From the NCBI GenBank assembly GCA_046536675.1, contig JAWDMK010000028.1, positions 1 through 8,460 on the forward strand: a stretch of 8,460 nucleotides of DNA. Direction: 5' to 3'. Below, one piece after another: positions 1-5,579 of this stretch; within the stretch, counting starts at the first letter, position 1; every line of letters begins with the position of its first letter. The position numbers and the translations under genes are program-made. The stretch is from JAGDYD01 sp046536675 (GTDB taxonomy: Archaea > Micrarchaeota > Micrarchaeia > Micrarchaeales > CABMGC01). The notes beneath the pieces are model-generated. The model was not told where the DNA came from, made no database searches, and saw only the letters and a list, made by a program, of their open reading frames with translations.

Positions 1-69
1 TGCAAGCTCAAGAAGCTTTTCTATACGCTCCTTCGCAATTTTTTTAACTATCTTTTCCTTCATACCCAT
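1..69 (-). CDS. rnp4: RNase P protein component 4 (Rpp21/Rpr2 family), N-terminal fragment
   Basis: Only the first 23 codons are present; the gene runs off the left edge. The reading frame from ATG at 69 (or a second ATG at 63) gives a short lysine-rich leader followed by KKIAKERIEKLLELA. This resembles the N-terminal helix signature of archaeal RNase P protein 4 (pattern AKERI..L..LA), the homologue of human Rpp21. That subunit pairs with Rpp29 and binds the RNase P RNA, which matures the 5' end of tRNAs. The zinc-binding cysteines of the family lie further downstream, outside the window, so the call rests on one motif. The start is ambiguous: AGGG and AGGT upstream could serve ATG 69 or ATG 63. 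The gene follows the ATP-cone gene on the same strand after 53 bp and may be co-transcribed with it. Confidence 0.65.
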   Translation of the reverse strand, partial: MGMKEKIVKKIAKERIEKLLELA

Positions 70-122
70 ACCTAACCCTAACAAGAATTAGAAGAACTTC
101 TTTTTATTGCTTATTTATCTTG

Positions 123-359
123 CTACTTTTTATAGCTGAGCCAGTTTTGGTAGGCTTTTACGTCTCTATTCTTTAGTCTATTTAAGACTTCTCTCTTTAT
201 TTCCTCTGTTGTAACCGCATCCCTTGCTGCAAACACGTTTTCGACTTCTTTTGCTATCGCCCTTGCGTTATCTAGAGAGCCACCCGCCTTGACAATAGCT
301 ACTACTATCTTTTCCCTTATAAACTCTTCTTCACCCCCATTTCTCTTTTTTACTCTCAT
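123..359 (-). CDS. Stand-alone ATP-cone domain protein
   Basis: This 78-residue protein is essentially one ATP-cone domain. It shows the family pattern: a basic N-terminus with a KRNGGEEEF-type turn (residues 5-13), then REKIVVAIVKAGG (15-27), a helix around the VENVF segment (39-43), and the closing TTEEIKREVLNRL...AYQNW stretch (50-73). In ribonucleotide reductases and NrdR this domain binds ATP or dATP as an allosteric sensor. Here no catalytic domain and no zinc ribbon is attached, so it is neither NrdR nor a reductase. A role as a nucleotide-sensing regulator or partner subunit is inference. It starts at ATG 359, faces priL across a divergent gap, and lies upstream of the probable RNase P gene on the same strand. 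No convincing Shine-Dalgarno sequence precedes it. Confidence 0.75.
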   Translation of the reverse strand: MRVKKRNGGEEEFIREKIVVAIVKAGGSLDNARAIAKEVENVFAARDAVTTEEIKREVLNRLKNRDVKAYQNWLSYKK

Positions 360-454
360 TTACCCACAAAAATACATCGAAAAAAAGGTGTAAATCACTT
401 TCTATTTTTCATGTTGATTGAGCTAAATTATAAACTTCAACAACTTGTGCTTAT

Positions 455-462
455 TTTATATA
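455..462 (+). promoter_or_regulatory. TATA box of the priL promoter
   Basis: TTTATATA lies in an AT-rich stretch with its centre about 28 nt before the priL ATG at 487. Archaeal TATA boxes sit about 26-27 nt before the transcription start, so transcription would begin at or within a base or two of the start codon, giving a leaderless mRNA. No Shine-Dalgarno sequence precedes the ATG, which fits. Confidence 0.65.
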
Positions 463-486
463 TACTTTTATTGCATAATTTTTATT

Positions 487-1419
487 ATGGATTTGATACT
501 TGACATTGCATATAAATACCCTTTTTCTAATGAGGCGAAGGAAGTTGTAAAAAGACATGAAAGCTCAAGAATAGATCCAAAATATCTAGAGCTTGGAAGG
601 CTTAGGGTAAATGAAGCTATTACGAAGGGTGCAATAGAATTTAGCGAAGCAAGCGATGATGAACTTAAGCTTGATTATGTGATAAGCTATGTATATGCTA
701 GGATGATTGCGAGTGCAATAAGCATAGCCGCTGTAGAGAGATATGTTTCTGCAGAAGCAAAGAGATCGGCACAGGCACTTAGCTTTGAAAAAACAGAGAA
801 TATAATACATATCGCTAACGAGCTTGGAATAAAAGTTGAACAAAACGGCGAGCTTTTTGCAATGCCCTTTACCGTTTATCTTTCTAATATGCCAAAAAGC
901 GATGAATATAGGCTTATACACCAAAAGCTAAGTAACGGAATAGTTTACCTTGAGAGGTATAAGCTGATAAGAATTCTTGAAAAGGCATTTACAAAGGCTA
1001 TACATGCTGGCATGCCCATACCGAAAGAAAACTTACCAAGAGAGATTATAGAGGTTTCGAAGACAATAAAAATGCCAGTTGAAGAGATAAAGATAAAGAC
1101 GAAAAAAGGTGTAGATGAAAGATATGCTTGGATAGAAAAGCTCCTCGCACACCCTCTGCCTGATTTCAGACACAGAGTAGTTAATCTTATACTTGCACCA
1201 TACTTTGCTAACGTTAGGGGATTTAGCGAAGAAGAAGCAACAAAATTAATAACACAGTATATTGAGAAATGCAAAGAACTGAATCCAAATACGAGGGTTG
1301 GTGAGTCTTATATCGCATACCAGGTAAGATATGCAAAGAGGAAGGAGCTTAGGCCTTTATCACTAAACAGGGCCAAGGAGCTGCTTGGTGGAATAATAAA
1401 TTTTGATGAGTTGAGCTAA
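487..1419 (+). CDS. priL: DNA primase large subunit PriL with a PriX-like C-terminal domain
   Basis: This is the non-catalytic subunit of the archaeal/eukaryotic-type primase, partner of PriS in making replication primers. The 310-residue protein begins with the PriL signature YPFSNEA (11-17). It continues with a helical region (DYVISYVYARMI, 63-74), an EA(K)R helix near 90-93, the YL segment (131-132) and a KLSNGIVYL motif (147-155), all typical of the PriL N-terminal domain. The usual C-terminal iron-sulfur domain with four conserved cysteines is absent: the protein has a single cysteine, C262. Residues about 212-300 instead show WIEKLL, LPDFRHR, LILAPYFANVRGFSEEEA and LRPLSLNRAKELL. These resemble the helix bundle of PriX and pRN1-type primases. 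The ATG at 487 is chosen because a TATA box at 455-462 suits a leaderless start there. An in-frame TTG at 445 would place coding sequence over that TATA box. The protein is short for archaeal PriL (usually 330-400 residues). The assignment to PriL is firm; the domain replacement is my reading of motifs. Confidence 0.85.
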   Translation: MDLILDIAYKYPFSNEAKEVVKRHESSRIDPKYLELGRLRVNEAITKGAIEFSEASDDELKLDYVISYVYARMIASAISIAAVERYVSAEAKRSAQALSFEKTENIIHIANELGIKVEQNGELFAMPFTVYLSNMPKSDEYRLIHQKLSNGIVYLERYKLIRILEKAFTKAIHAGMPIPKENLPREIIEVSKTIKMPVEEIKIKTKKGVDERYAWIEKLLAHPLPDFRHRVVNLILAPYFANVRGFSEEEATKLITQYIEKCKELNPNTRVGESYIAYQVRYAKRKELRPLSLNRAKELLGGIINFDELS

Positions 1420-1560
1420 ATGATACATACTCTCTGCTATATATGTGGTAAACCAGCTAAGCATGTATGCAAACTCTGCGGCAGGCATGTTTGCGATGAG
1501 CACTATGACAAAGAGACAGGCTTGTGCATAAACTGCAAGCTTGGCAGGCGGATAAGCTAA
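1420..1560 (+). CDS. Small cysteine-rich (B-box/cross-brace-like) zinc-finger protein
   Basis: This 46-residue frame begins with an ATG placed directly after the priL stop codon, so the two genes abut with no gap and are likely co-transcribed and translationally coupled. No independent Shine-Dalgarno sequence is visible. It encodes eight potential zinc ligands: C6 and C9 (CYIC), C17 and C20 (CKLC), C25 and H28 (CDEH), and C36 and C39 (CINC). The spacing C-x2-C, C-x2-C, C-x2-H, C-x2-C suits a two-zinc cross-brace fold of the B-box, AN1 or HIT kind. The basic tail (KLGRRIS) follows the last pair. Zinc fingers of this size often mediate protein or RNA contacts. A role linked to primase is inferred only from position. 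It is too regular and dense in ligands to be a chance frame. Confidence 0.8.
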   Translation: MIHTLCYICGKPAKHVCKLCGRHVCDEHYDKETGLCINCKLGRRIS

Positions 1561-1835
1561 AGCTTGAAGTTTTCTACAACAAAGTCAGATGCGCCGCTTC
1601 CTTTTGGGAAGGCCTTGCCATTCGGTGCTTCAACGGGCAAGCCGATCTCCTCTGCGATTCTTATAAGCTCTGGTGTATCAACAATCCTATCTGTATAAAG
1701 CTCGTAATATTTTATGTTGCCTGCTGTAGCCTCTTTTACTTTGAAGGTAAGCTGCTGCAGCATGCCACTCCGTCTAACCCTTATCTTTATACTACCTCTT
1801 CTCACTGTATCGCGTGCAATCTCACTTATCTGCAT
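1557..1835 (-). CDS. Unrecognised small protein, 92 residues
   Basis: I do not recognise this family. The protein has a basic, arginine-rich N-terminal segment (VRRGSIKIRVRRSG, 11-24). A likely beta-rich part follows (LTFKVKEATAG...KYYELYT, 29-48), then an amphipathic helix (DTPELIRIAEEIGL, 53-66) and a glycine/proline-rich tail with PVEAPNGKAFPKGSG (67-81). There are no cysteines, no signal peptide and no membrane segments, so it is probably cytosolic. Coding quality is supported by alternating polar and nonpolar periodicity and codon usage like its neighbours. It is divergent from nuoA, sharing an 83-bp promoter region, and its stop codon overlaps the stop of the zinc-finger gene on the other strand. 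Any function, nucleic-acid binding included, would be speculation based on the basic N-terminus. Confidence 0.7.
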   Translation of the reverse strand: MQISEIARDTVRRGSIKIRVRRSGMLQQLTFKVKEATAGNIKYYELYTDRIVDTPELIRIAEEIGLPVEAPNGKAFPKGSGASDFVVENFKL

Positions 1836-1853
1836 AAAATCAGCTTTAACATT

Positions 1854-1861
1854 AAGATAAA
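1854..1861 (-). promoter_or_regulatory. Possible TATA box for the 92-residue gene
   Basis: Read on the minus strand this is TTTATCTT, about 23 nt before the ATG at 1835. That is slightly closer than the usual 26-27 nt. A second minus-strand candidate, TTTATAAT at 1887-1894, would give a leader of about 30 nt without a Shine-Dalgarno site. The choice between the two is open. Confidence 0.3.
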
Positions 1862-1877
1862 TTCAAATTGATTTGAA
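1862..1877. promoter_or_regulatory. Palindromic candidate operator in the divergent nuoA promoter region
   Basis: TTCAAAT and ATTTGAA form a perfect 7-bp inverted repeat around a 2-bp TG centre. It lies about 11 bp upstream of the nuoA TATA box and abuts the possible TATA box of the divergent gene. This placement and symmetry suit a dimeric winged-helix or Lrp-type regulator able to act on both promoters. Seen in sequence: the palindrome and its position. Inferred: its function as an operator. Confidence 0.4.
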
Positions 1878-1888
1878 CCAAACTCAAT

Positions 1889-1896
1889 TATAAATA
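1889..1896 (+). promoter_or_regulatory. TATA box of the nuo operon promoter
   Basis: TTATAAAT is centred about 27 nt before the nuoA ATG at 1919, which is the archaeal spacing for a transcript starting at the start codon. The nuoA message is therefore predicted to be leaderless, in agreement with the lack of a Shine-Dalgarno sequence. A second AT-rich run at 1909-1916 lies too close to the ATG to act as its TATA box. Confidence 0.6.
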
Positions 1897-1918
1897 GATA
1901 TCCTCCTTATTTATAATT

Positions 1919-2278
1919 ATGCTTTCAACATATCTTACCTTGCTTGTGTTCGCAATCTTTTCGCTGCTTGTTCCTTTAGCAATGTTGCTTACATCAAAGC
2001 TTATAGGCAAGGATGAGGAGCATAATCCAATTAAAGATTCAAACTATGAGAGTGCAGAAGCACCTATAGGCAGCGAGGTAAGCGTAATGAATGAATACTT
2101 GCATTATCTTACCATCTTTATCGCGTTTGAAATAACTCTTGCAATTGCACTCCTATGGGCTATAACATCTAGAGAAATAGGATTTGAGCAAAGCTTAATG
2201 ATATCATTTCTTCTTATTTTCTCAACTGTTCTTGCTATATTAAGCATAGCAGTCTCGAAGGTGAAGACAAATGAGTGA
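1919..2278 (+). CDS. nuoA: Complex I subunit NuoA (Fpo/Nuo-type)
   Basis: NuoA is a three-helix membrane subunit at the junction of the membrane and connecting arms, next to the quinone channel. The 119 residues show helices at about 5-27, 62-84 and 89-112. Between the first two is the family loop YESAEAPIG (43-51), equivalent to the usual YECG/YESG...P.G motif. In helix 2 the normal FDVE...PWA motif reads FEIT (70-73) and LWA (79-81), so the conserved aspartate has become glutamate, the following glutamate threonine, and the proline leucine. Length is normal for the family. It is the first gene of the operon, with a leaderless start, and overlaps nuoB by 8 nt. Confidence 0.9.
   Translation: MLSTYLTLLVFAIFSLLVPLAMLLTSKLIGKDEEHNPIKDSNYESAEAPIGSEVSVMNEYLHYLTIFIAFEITLAIALLWAITSREIGFEQSLMISFLLIFSTVLAILSIAVSKVKTNE
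2259..2264 (+). promoter_or_regulatory. Ribosome binding site of nuoB
   Basis: AGGTGA, complementary to the archaeal 16S rRNA tail, lies 6 nt before the nuoB ATG at 2271 and inside the end of nuoA. It fixes the nuoB start and contrasts with the site-less start of nuoA. Confidence 0.65.
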
Positions 2279-2825
2279 TGAGAGATTTGAAAATGCAAAA
2301 AGAGAGATGGAACAATTAGTAGTAGACTCGCTTAAGAATTATAAGGCGCCTGTAGGCGCTTTCTTTACAAATCTAAAAGAAGCCACTAAGGCAATCGCCT
2401 CAGGAACGATAAGATGGTCTAGAAAGAATTCACTCTGGCCCATGCAGTTTGGGCTTGCTTGTTGTGCGATGGAGCTTATGGATTTTGGTTCTTCTAGGAT
2501 AGATGCTGAAAGAAAAGGCTACCTTCTCTTTAGGGGCACACCAAGGCAGTGCGATGTTATGATCGTTGCAGGCTGGGTAACAAAAGCTGCTGCACCTGAA
2601 ATCAAAAGATTATATGAGCAGATGACAAAGCCCAGATATGTTATAGCATACGGTGAATGCGCTGTCAGCGGTGGTCCATGGTGGGAGAGCTACAATATAA
2701 TAAAAGGCATAGATCAGATAATTCCTGTTGATATATATGTAGCTGGCTGCCCACCAAAGCCAGAGAACCTTTTTGAGGCACTTATGAAACTTCAGGAAAA
2801 GGTAGGTGGTAAGATTGAAGATTAA
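2271..2825 (+). CDS. nuoB: Complex I subunit NuoB, carrying iron-sulfur cluster N2
   Basis: NuoB binds the last [4Fe-4S] cluster (N2), which hands electrons to quinone at the interface with NuoD. All four cluster ligands are present: the tandem pair C64-C65 in GLACCAMEL, C130 in YGECAVSGG and C160 in VAGCPPKPE. Other family motifs are RGTPRQCDVMIVAG (88-101; usually R.SPRQADVMIVAG) and IIPVDIYVAGCPP (150-162). The 184-residue length is usual. The N-terminal 45 residues are a charged extension before the conserved core. The gene overlaps nuoA by 8 nt and nuoC by 11 nt, which suggests translational coupling. Confidence 0.95.
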   Translation: MSDERFENAKREMEQLVVDSLKNYKAPVGAFFTNLKEATKAIASGTIRWSRKNSLWPMQFGLACCAMELMDFGSSRIDAERKGYLLFRGTPRQCDVMIVAGWVTKAAAPEIKRLYEQMTKPRYVIAYGECAVSGGPWWESYNIIKGIDQIIPVDIYVAGCPPKPENLFEALMKLQEKVGGKIED

Positions 2826-3177
2826 GAAAGAGGAGTTGATTGAAAAGCTTAGGGAGCTCTCAAGCAATGGCTATAACTACCTAGTAAAGATAACAGCAGT
2901 TGACTACATAGACCACCTTGAGGTAATTTACTTCATTAGGAATATGCAGAACAAAAAGGAGGAGAATGTAAGGCTAGATTTAAAGAATGGAGAAAGCTTG
3001 CCTACTGTTATTGAAATCTATAAATCAGCAGATTATTATGAGAGAGAGCTTAGCGAGATGTTTGGCATAGCAATAGAGGGTAGAGAGGTTAAAAGGTTAC
3101 TTCTTGAGAAATGGGATGGCTTAGATGCTCCGCTAAGGAAGAGCTTTCAGTGGGGCTCTGAATACAAAAGTGGTTGA
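2815..3177 (+). CDS. nuoC: Complex I subunit NuoC (30-kDa type), short form
   Basis: NuoC is a soluble connecting-arm subunit that packs against NuoD. The 120-residue product is short compared with bacterial NuoC (about 180-220) but keeps the core. Landmarks are an N-terminal ferredoxin-like region (KITAVDYIDHLEVIYFI), the signature YYERELSEMFGIAIEGRE (75-91) and the closing LLLEKWDGLDAPLRKSF (95-111). The histidine usual in the F.GHP part of the signature is replaced (EGREVKR). The TTG at 2815 is preferred as start because AGGTGG at 2804-2809 lies 5 nt before it. A GTG at 2806 would add three residues and would overlap that site. The gene overlaps the end of nuoB. Confidence 0.88.
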   Translation: MKIKKEELIEKLRELSSNGYNYLVKITAVDYIDHLEVIYFIRNMQNKKEENVRLDLKNGESLPTVIEIYKSADYYERELSEMFGIAIEGREVKRLLLEKWDGLDAPLRKSFQWGSEYKSG

Positions 3178-4269
3178 ATGCTAACAAGGATCAATGTAGG
3201 GCCTATACACCCAAGCACACACGGCGTGCTTAGGCTAGTAGTAACGCTTGATGGTGACACAATAGTTGATGTAGAGCCGCACGTAGGCTTTTTACACAGA
3301 GGCGTTGAGAAACTTGCTGAAAACAGAATGTATATGCAGAGCGAAAGCTATATGGAGAAGATTGATTATGCTGCACCTATGGCTTATAGCGACCTTTACG
3401 TAGCCGCTGTAGAGGAAGCCATGGGCATACATCCAAAAGAAAGAGCAAAGTATGTAAGGCTTATATTGCTGGAATTCCAGAGAATTGCGAGCCATCTGCT
3501 CTGGCTAGGTACATTTTGCAATGATCTGGGTCAGATGTTTACAATGTTTATGTGGACCATGAAAGACAGGGACCTGGTCTTAAACCTTTTGCAGGATGTT
3601 ACAGGAAGCAGGATGTTCTATATTAATATGCGCCTTGGTGGTGTTTCTATAGATCTGCCGCCAAACTTTGAAGAGCATGCAAATAAATTGCTTGATTATT
3701 TAGAGAAAAGATTTAAGGATTATGAGGCATTTCTTGAGAAAAACCCTGTTTTTATAGAAAGAACAAAAGGTGTTGGCGTATTAAAAAGGGAAGATGCAAT
3801 AGCCTTGGGAGTTACAGGACCTGTGCTTAGGGCATCAGGTGTAAACTTCGATGTAAGAAGAGATTATGCCTACTATGCGTATGAGAAGCTTCATTTCATA
3901 CCGCAAGTCCAAACTAGAGGAGACTCTTTTGCTAGATATAAGGTGAGGATGCAGGAGATGAAGGAAAGTATAAAGCTGATTAGAGATGCACTCAAGCTTA
4001 TGCCTGAGGGCGATGCACTTGGAATGCCCATAAAGCTTATCTCACCACCTGTAAAGGAAAGCGAAGTTATAGTAAGAAGGGAGCTGCCAAGGGGTGAAGG
4101 TATGATTTTCATGGTTACTGACAAGCAGAGGCCCTATAGGCTTGCAATAAGGGCGCCAGCTTTTATAAATCTGTCAGCGCTTAGATACATTGCAAAAGGT
4201 GCAAGGTATGCAGACCTTTTCTCAATACTAGGTAGCCTAGACCTGGTGATGGCTGATGTTGATAGATAG
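3178..4269 (+). CDS. nuoD: Complex I subunit NuoD (49-kDa type), quinone-site subunit
   Basis: NuoD, related to the [NiFe]-hydrogenase large subunit, forms the quinone-reducing pocket with NuoB. The protein has 363 residues. It starts with NVGPIHPSTHG, where H15 matches the quinone-contacting histidine, and Y64 in EKIDYAAPM lies 49 residues later, the same spacing as the His/Tyr pair of the Thermus subunit. Further motifs are VGFLHRGVEK (36-45), FQRIASHLLWLG, VTGSRMFYINMRLGGV, LPRGEG and the C-terminal LGSLDLVMADVDR (usually D.VMGEVDR). The hydrogenase cysteines are absent, as in all complex I members. ATG follows directly on the nuoC stop codon. The terminal 14 nt overlap nuoH. Confidence 0.95.
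   Translation: MLTRINVGPIHPSTHGVLRLVVTLDGDTIVDVEPHVGFLHRGVEKLAENRMYMQSESYMEKIDYAAPMAYSDLYVAAVEEAMGIHPKERAKYVRLILLEFQRIASHLLWLGTFCNDLGQMFTMFMWTMKDRDLVLNLLQDVTGSRMFYINMRLGGVSIDLPPNFEEHANKLLDYLEKRFKDYEAFLEKNPVFIERTKGVGVLKREDAIALGVTGPVLRASGVNFDVRRDYAYYAYEKLHFIPQVQTRGDSFARYKVRMQEMKESIKLIRDALKLMPEGDALGMPIKLISPPVKESEVIVRRELPRGEGMIFMVTDKQRPYRLAIRAPAFINLSALRYIAKGARYADLFSILGSLDLVMADVDR
4245..4250 (+). promoter_or_regulatory. Ribosome binding site of nuoH
   Basis: GGTGAT, a full match to the archaeal anti-Shine-Dalgarno complement, lies 5 nt before the nuoH ATG at 4256. It is embedded in the last codons of nuoD and decides the overlapping start. Confidence 0.7.
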
Positions 4270-5206
4270 CTTTGGAAGGTTAGTTGTTGAGGTTATTGTA
4301 ATCTTCATACTTATTGTATTCTTTGACTATATTTTCGGTTGGCTTGAAAGAAAGAGTATTGCAAAGGCGCAGTTCAGGCATGGCCCAACTTATGTAGGCA
4401 AATTTGGGATTTTGCAGAACCTTGCAGATATAATAAAGCTTTTAGCAAAAGAGAACATTATACCCAAGAACGCTGACAAGCTTGTTTTCTCCACAGCACC
4501 GCTCTTACTTCTTGCCTTATTTATTTTTCTTATATATCTTTTACCTTTTTCGAATAGCTTAGGCATAGCTATAAGCGTTGGGCTTCTAGCGATATTTGTA
4601 CTTCTTTCATTTGCTCCGCTTCTTATCTTTCTTACAGGCGCTGCAAGTGGGAACAAATTCTCTTTAATAAGTGCACAGAGGTCTGTGATAATGAGCCTCG
4701 CTTATGAGGTACCGCTTATACTTTCTGTTGCAGCGGTTGCACTTTATGCTGGCAGCTTTAACATAGCAAATATAGTAAATAGCCAGGCGAAAATACCGTT
4801 TATAGCACTTATGCCCATCGGTTTTATTGTATTCTTTATAGCAATGCTTGCAGAGCTTGAGAGACCACCTTTTGACTTAAGAGAAGCAGATAGCGAGCTT
4901 ATAGCAGGCTGGCTTGTTGATGTCGGAGCACCATACTATGCTGTAGCCTTGTTTGTTGATTATACCAGAATGTTCCTTGGCTCTCTTTTAATCTCGCTCC
5001 TCTTCCTAGGTGGCTGGCTTGGCCCTTATTTGCCAAGCTTGATATGGCTTCTAATAAAAGCATTTGTTGTTGCTGTTGTTGTAGTTATAATAAGGGCTAC
5101 CACTGTTAGAATGAGGCTTGACAGGCTTATGAGGTTTGGGTGGTTTTGGCTCTTGCCACTTGCTGTATTAAACATTATATTAACTTTTATGTTGTTTGTA
5201 AAATAA
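4256..5206 (+). CDS. nuoH: Complex I subunit NuoH (ND1-like membrane subunit)
   Basis: NuoH anchors the connecting arm in the membrane and forms the entrance of the quinone chamber and the start of the proton path. The 316-residue protein has about eight membrane helices (first at roughly 8-30, last at 295-315). The conserved cytoplasmic loops are present: ERKSIAKAQFRHGP (31-44), VGKFGILQNLADIIKLLAKE (47-66), SAQRSVIMSLAYEVPL (139-154), AELERPPFDLREADSELIAG (199-218) and RLDRLMRFGWFWLLPL (287-302). In the key acidic loop the usual PFDLPEAE reads PFDLREAD, so the proline is arginine and the last glutamate aspartate (D212). The following TEYSG element is replaced by VDVGAPYY. It overlaps nuoD by 14 nt and precedes nuoI by 9 nt. 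Confidence 0.93.
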   Translation: MLIDSFGRLVVEVIVIFILIVFFDYIFGWLERKSIAKAQFRHGPTYVGKFGILQNLADIIKLLAKENIIPKNADKLVFSTAPLLLLALFIFLIYLLPFSNSLGIAISVGLLAIFVLLSFAPLLIFLTGAASGNKFSLISAQRSVIMSLAYEVPLILSVAAVALYAGSFNIANIVNSQAKIPFIALMPIGFIVFFIAMLAELERPPFDLREADSELIAGWLVDVGAPYYAVALFVDYTRMFLGSLLISLLFLGGWLGPYLPSLIWLLIKAFVVAVVVVIIRATTVRMRLDRLMRFGWFWLLPLAVLNIILTFMLFVK

Positions 5207-5210
5207 GGTG
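5206..5210 (+). promoter_or_regulatory. Ribosome binding site of nuoI
   Basis: AGGTG begins on the last base of the nuoH stop codon and ends 5 nt before the nuoI ATG at 5216, so nuoI has its own strong site in the 9-bp gap. Confidence 0.6.
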
Positions 5211-5215
5211 CTGAT

Positions 5216-5575
5216 ATGCTTAGACCTATAATTAAAACAATAAAAGCCCTTGGCGAAAATAGGTTCACAACAACCTTCCCTGAAGAGAAGGAAAGACAGC
5301 CCGACAATTACAGGGGCCTTCATAGACTTGACATCGAAACATGCATAAGCTGCGGTGCGTGCGAAAGGATATGCCCAAACAAAACAATAACGATGGTGGA
5401 TGCGAACACATCAAATGGAAGAAGAAAACTCCCACAAATAGACCTGGAGAGGTGCCTTTTCTGCGGCCTGTGCGAAGAGGTCTGCCCTACACATGCTCTT
5501 ACACTTACCAAAAATTATGAATACACAGAATTAGATAGAAGGCGCTTTACAAGAAGGCCTGAGGAACTGAGGTGA
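5216..5575 (+). CDS. nuoI: Complex I subunit NuoI, 2x[4Fe-4S] ferredoxin-type
   Basis: NuoI carries clusters N6a and N6b and passes electrons towards N2 in NuoB. Both binding motifs are complete: CISCGACERICP (C43, C46, C49, C53) and CLFCGLCEEVCP (C80, C83, C86, C90). As usual, the fourth cysteine of each motif ligates the other cluster. The N-terminal helix and the conserved YRGLHRLD segment (32-39), which lies on the membrane surface, are present. At 119 residues it is a compact member; bacterial versions are often 150-180, with longer ends. The stop codon TGA is part of the nuoJ ribosome binding site. Confidence 0.95.
   Translation: MLRPIIKTIKALGENRFTTTFPEEKERQPDNYRGLHRLDIETCISCGACERICPNKTITMVDANTSNGRRKLPQIDLERCLFCGLCEEVCPTHALTLTKNYEYTELDRRRFTRRPEELR
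5569..5575 (+). promoter_or_regulatory. Ribosome binding site that fixes the TTG start of nuoJ
   Basis: GAGGTGA, the strongest such site in the window, lies 4 nt before TTG 5580 and includes the nuoI stop codon. No ATG or GTG lies at the same spacing, so the TTG is the start. Confidence 0.7.
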
Positions 5576-5579
5576 AAGA

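Noticed and set aside
71..82. CCTAACCCTAAC, resembling a eukaryotic telomere repeat
   Set aside because: Only two units occur, in a short gap before a gene; there is no extended array.
445..486. Upstream TTG extension of priL by 14 residues
   Set aside because: The extra stretch is hydrophobic and unlike PriL, covers the probable TATA box, and has no ribosome binding site. ATG 487 begins with family-like sequence.
586..1274. Minus-strand open frames within priL
   Set aside because: They are cysteine- and isoleucine-rich frames antisense to a well-supported gene, with no family resemblance or start signals.
1524..1871. Plus-strand open frame across the 92-residue gene
   Set aside because: It is cysteine-rich, antisense to the better-supported minus-strand gene, and would run through the nuoA promoter region.
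1870..1879. GGTTCAAATC on the minus strand, resembling a tRNA T-loop
   Set aside because: No acceptor or anticodon stem can be drawn around it; it is part of the palindrome at 1862-1877.
1901..1906. TCCTCC just before nuoA
   Set aside because: It is GGAGGA only on the minus strand, with no start codon at a suitable distance there, so it is not a ribosome binding site for nuoA.
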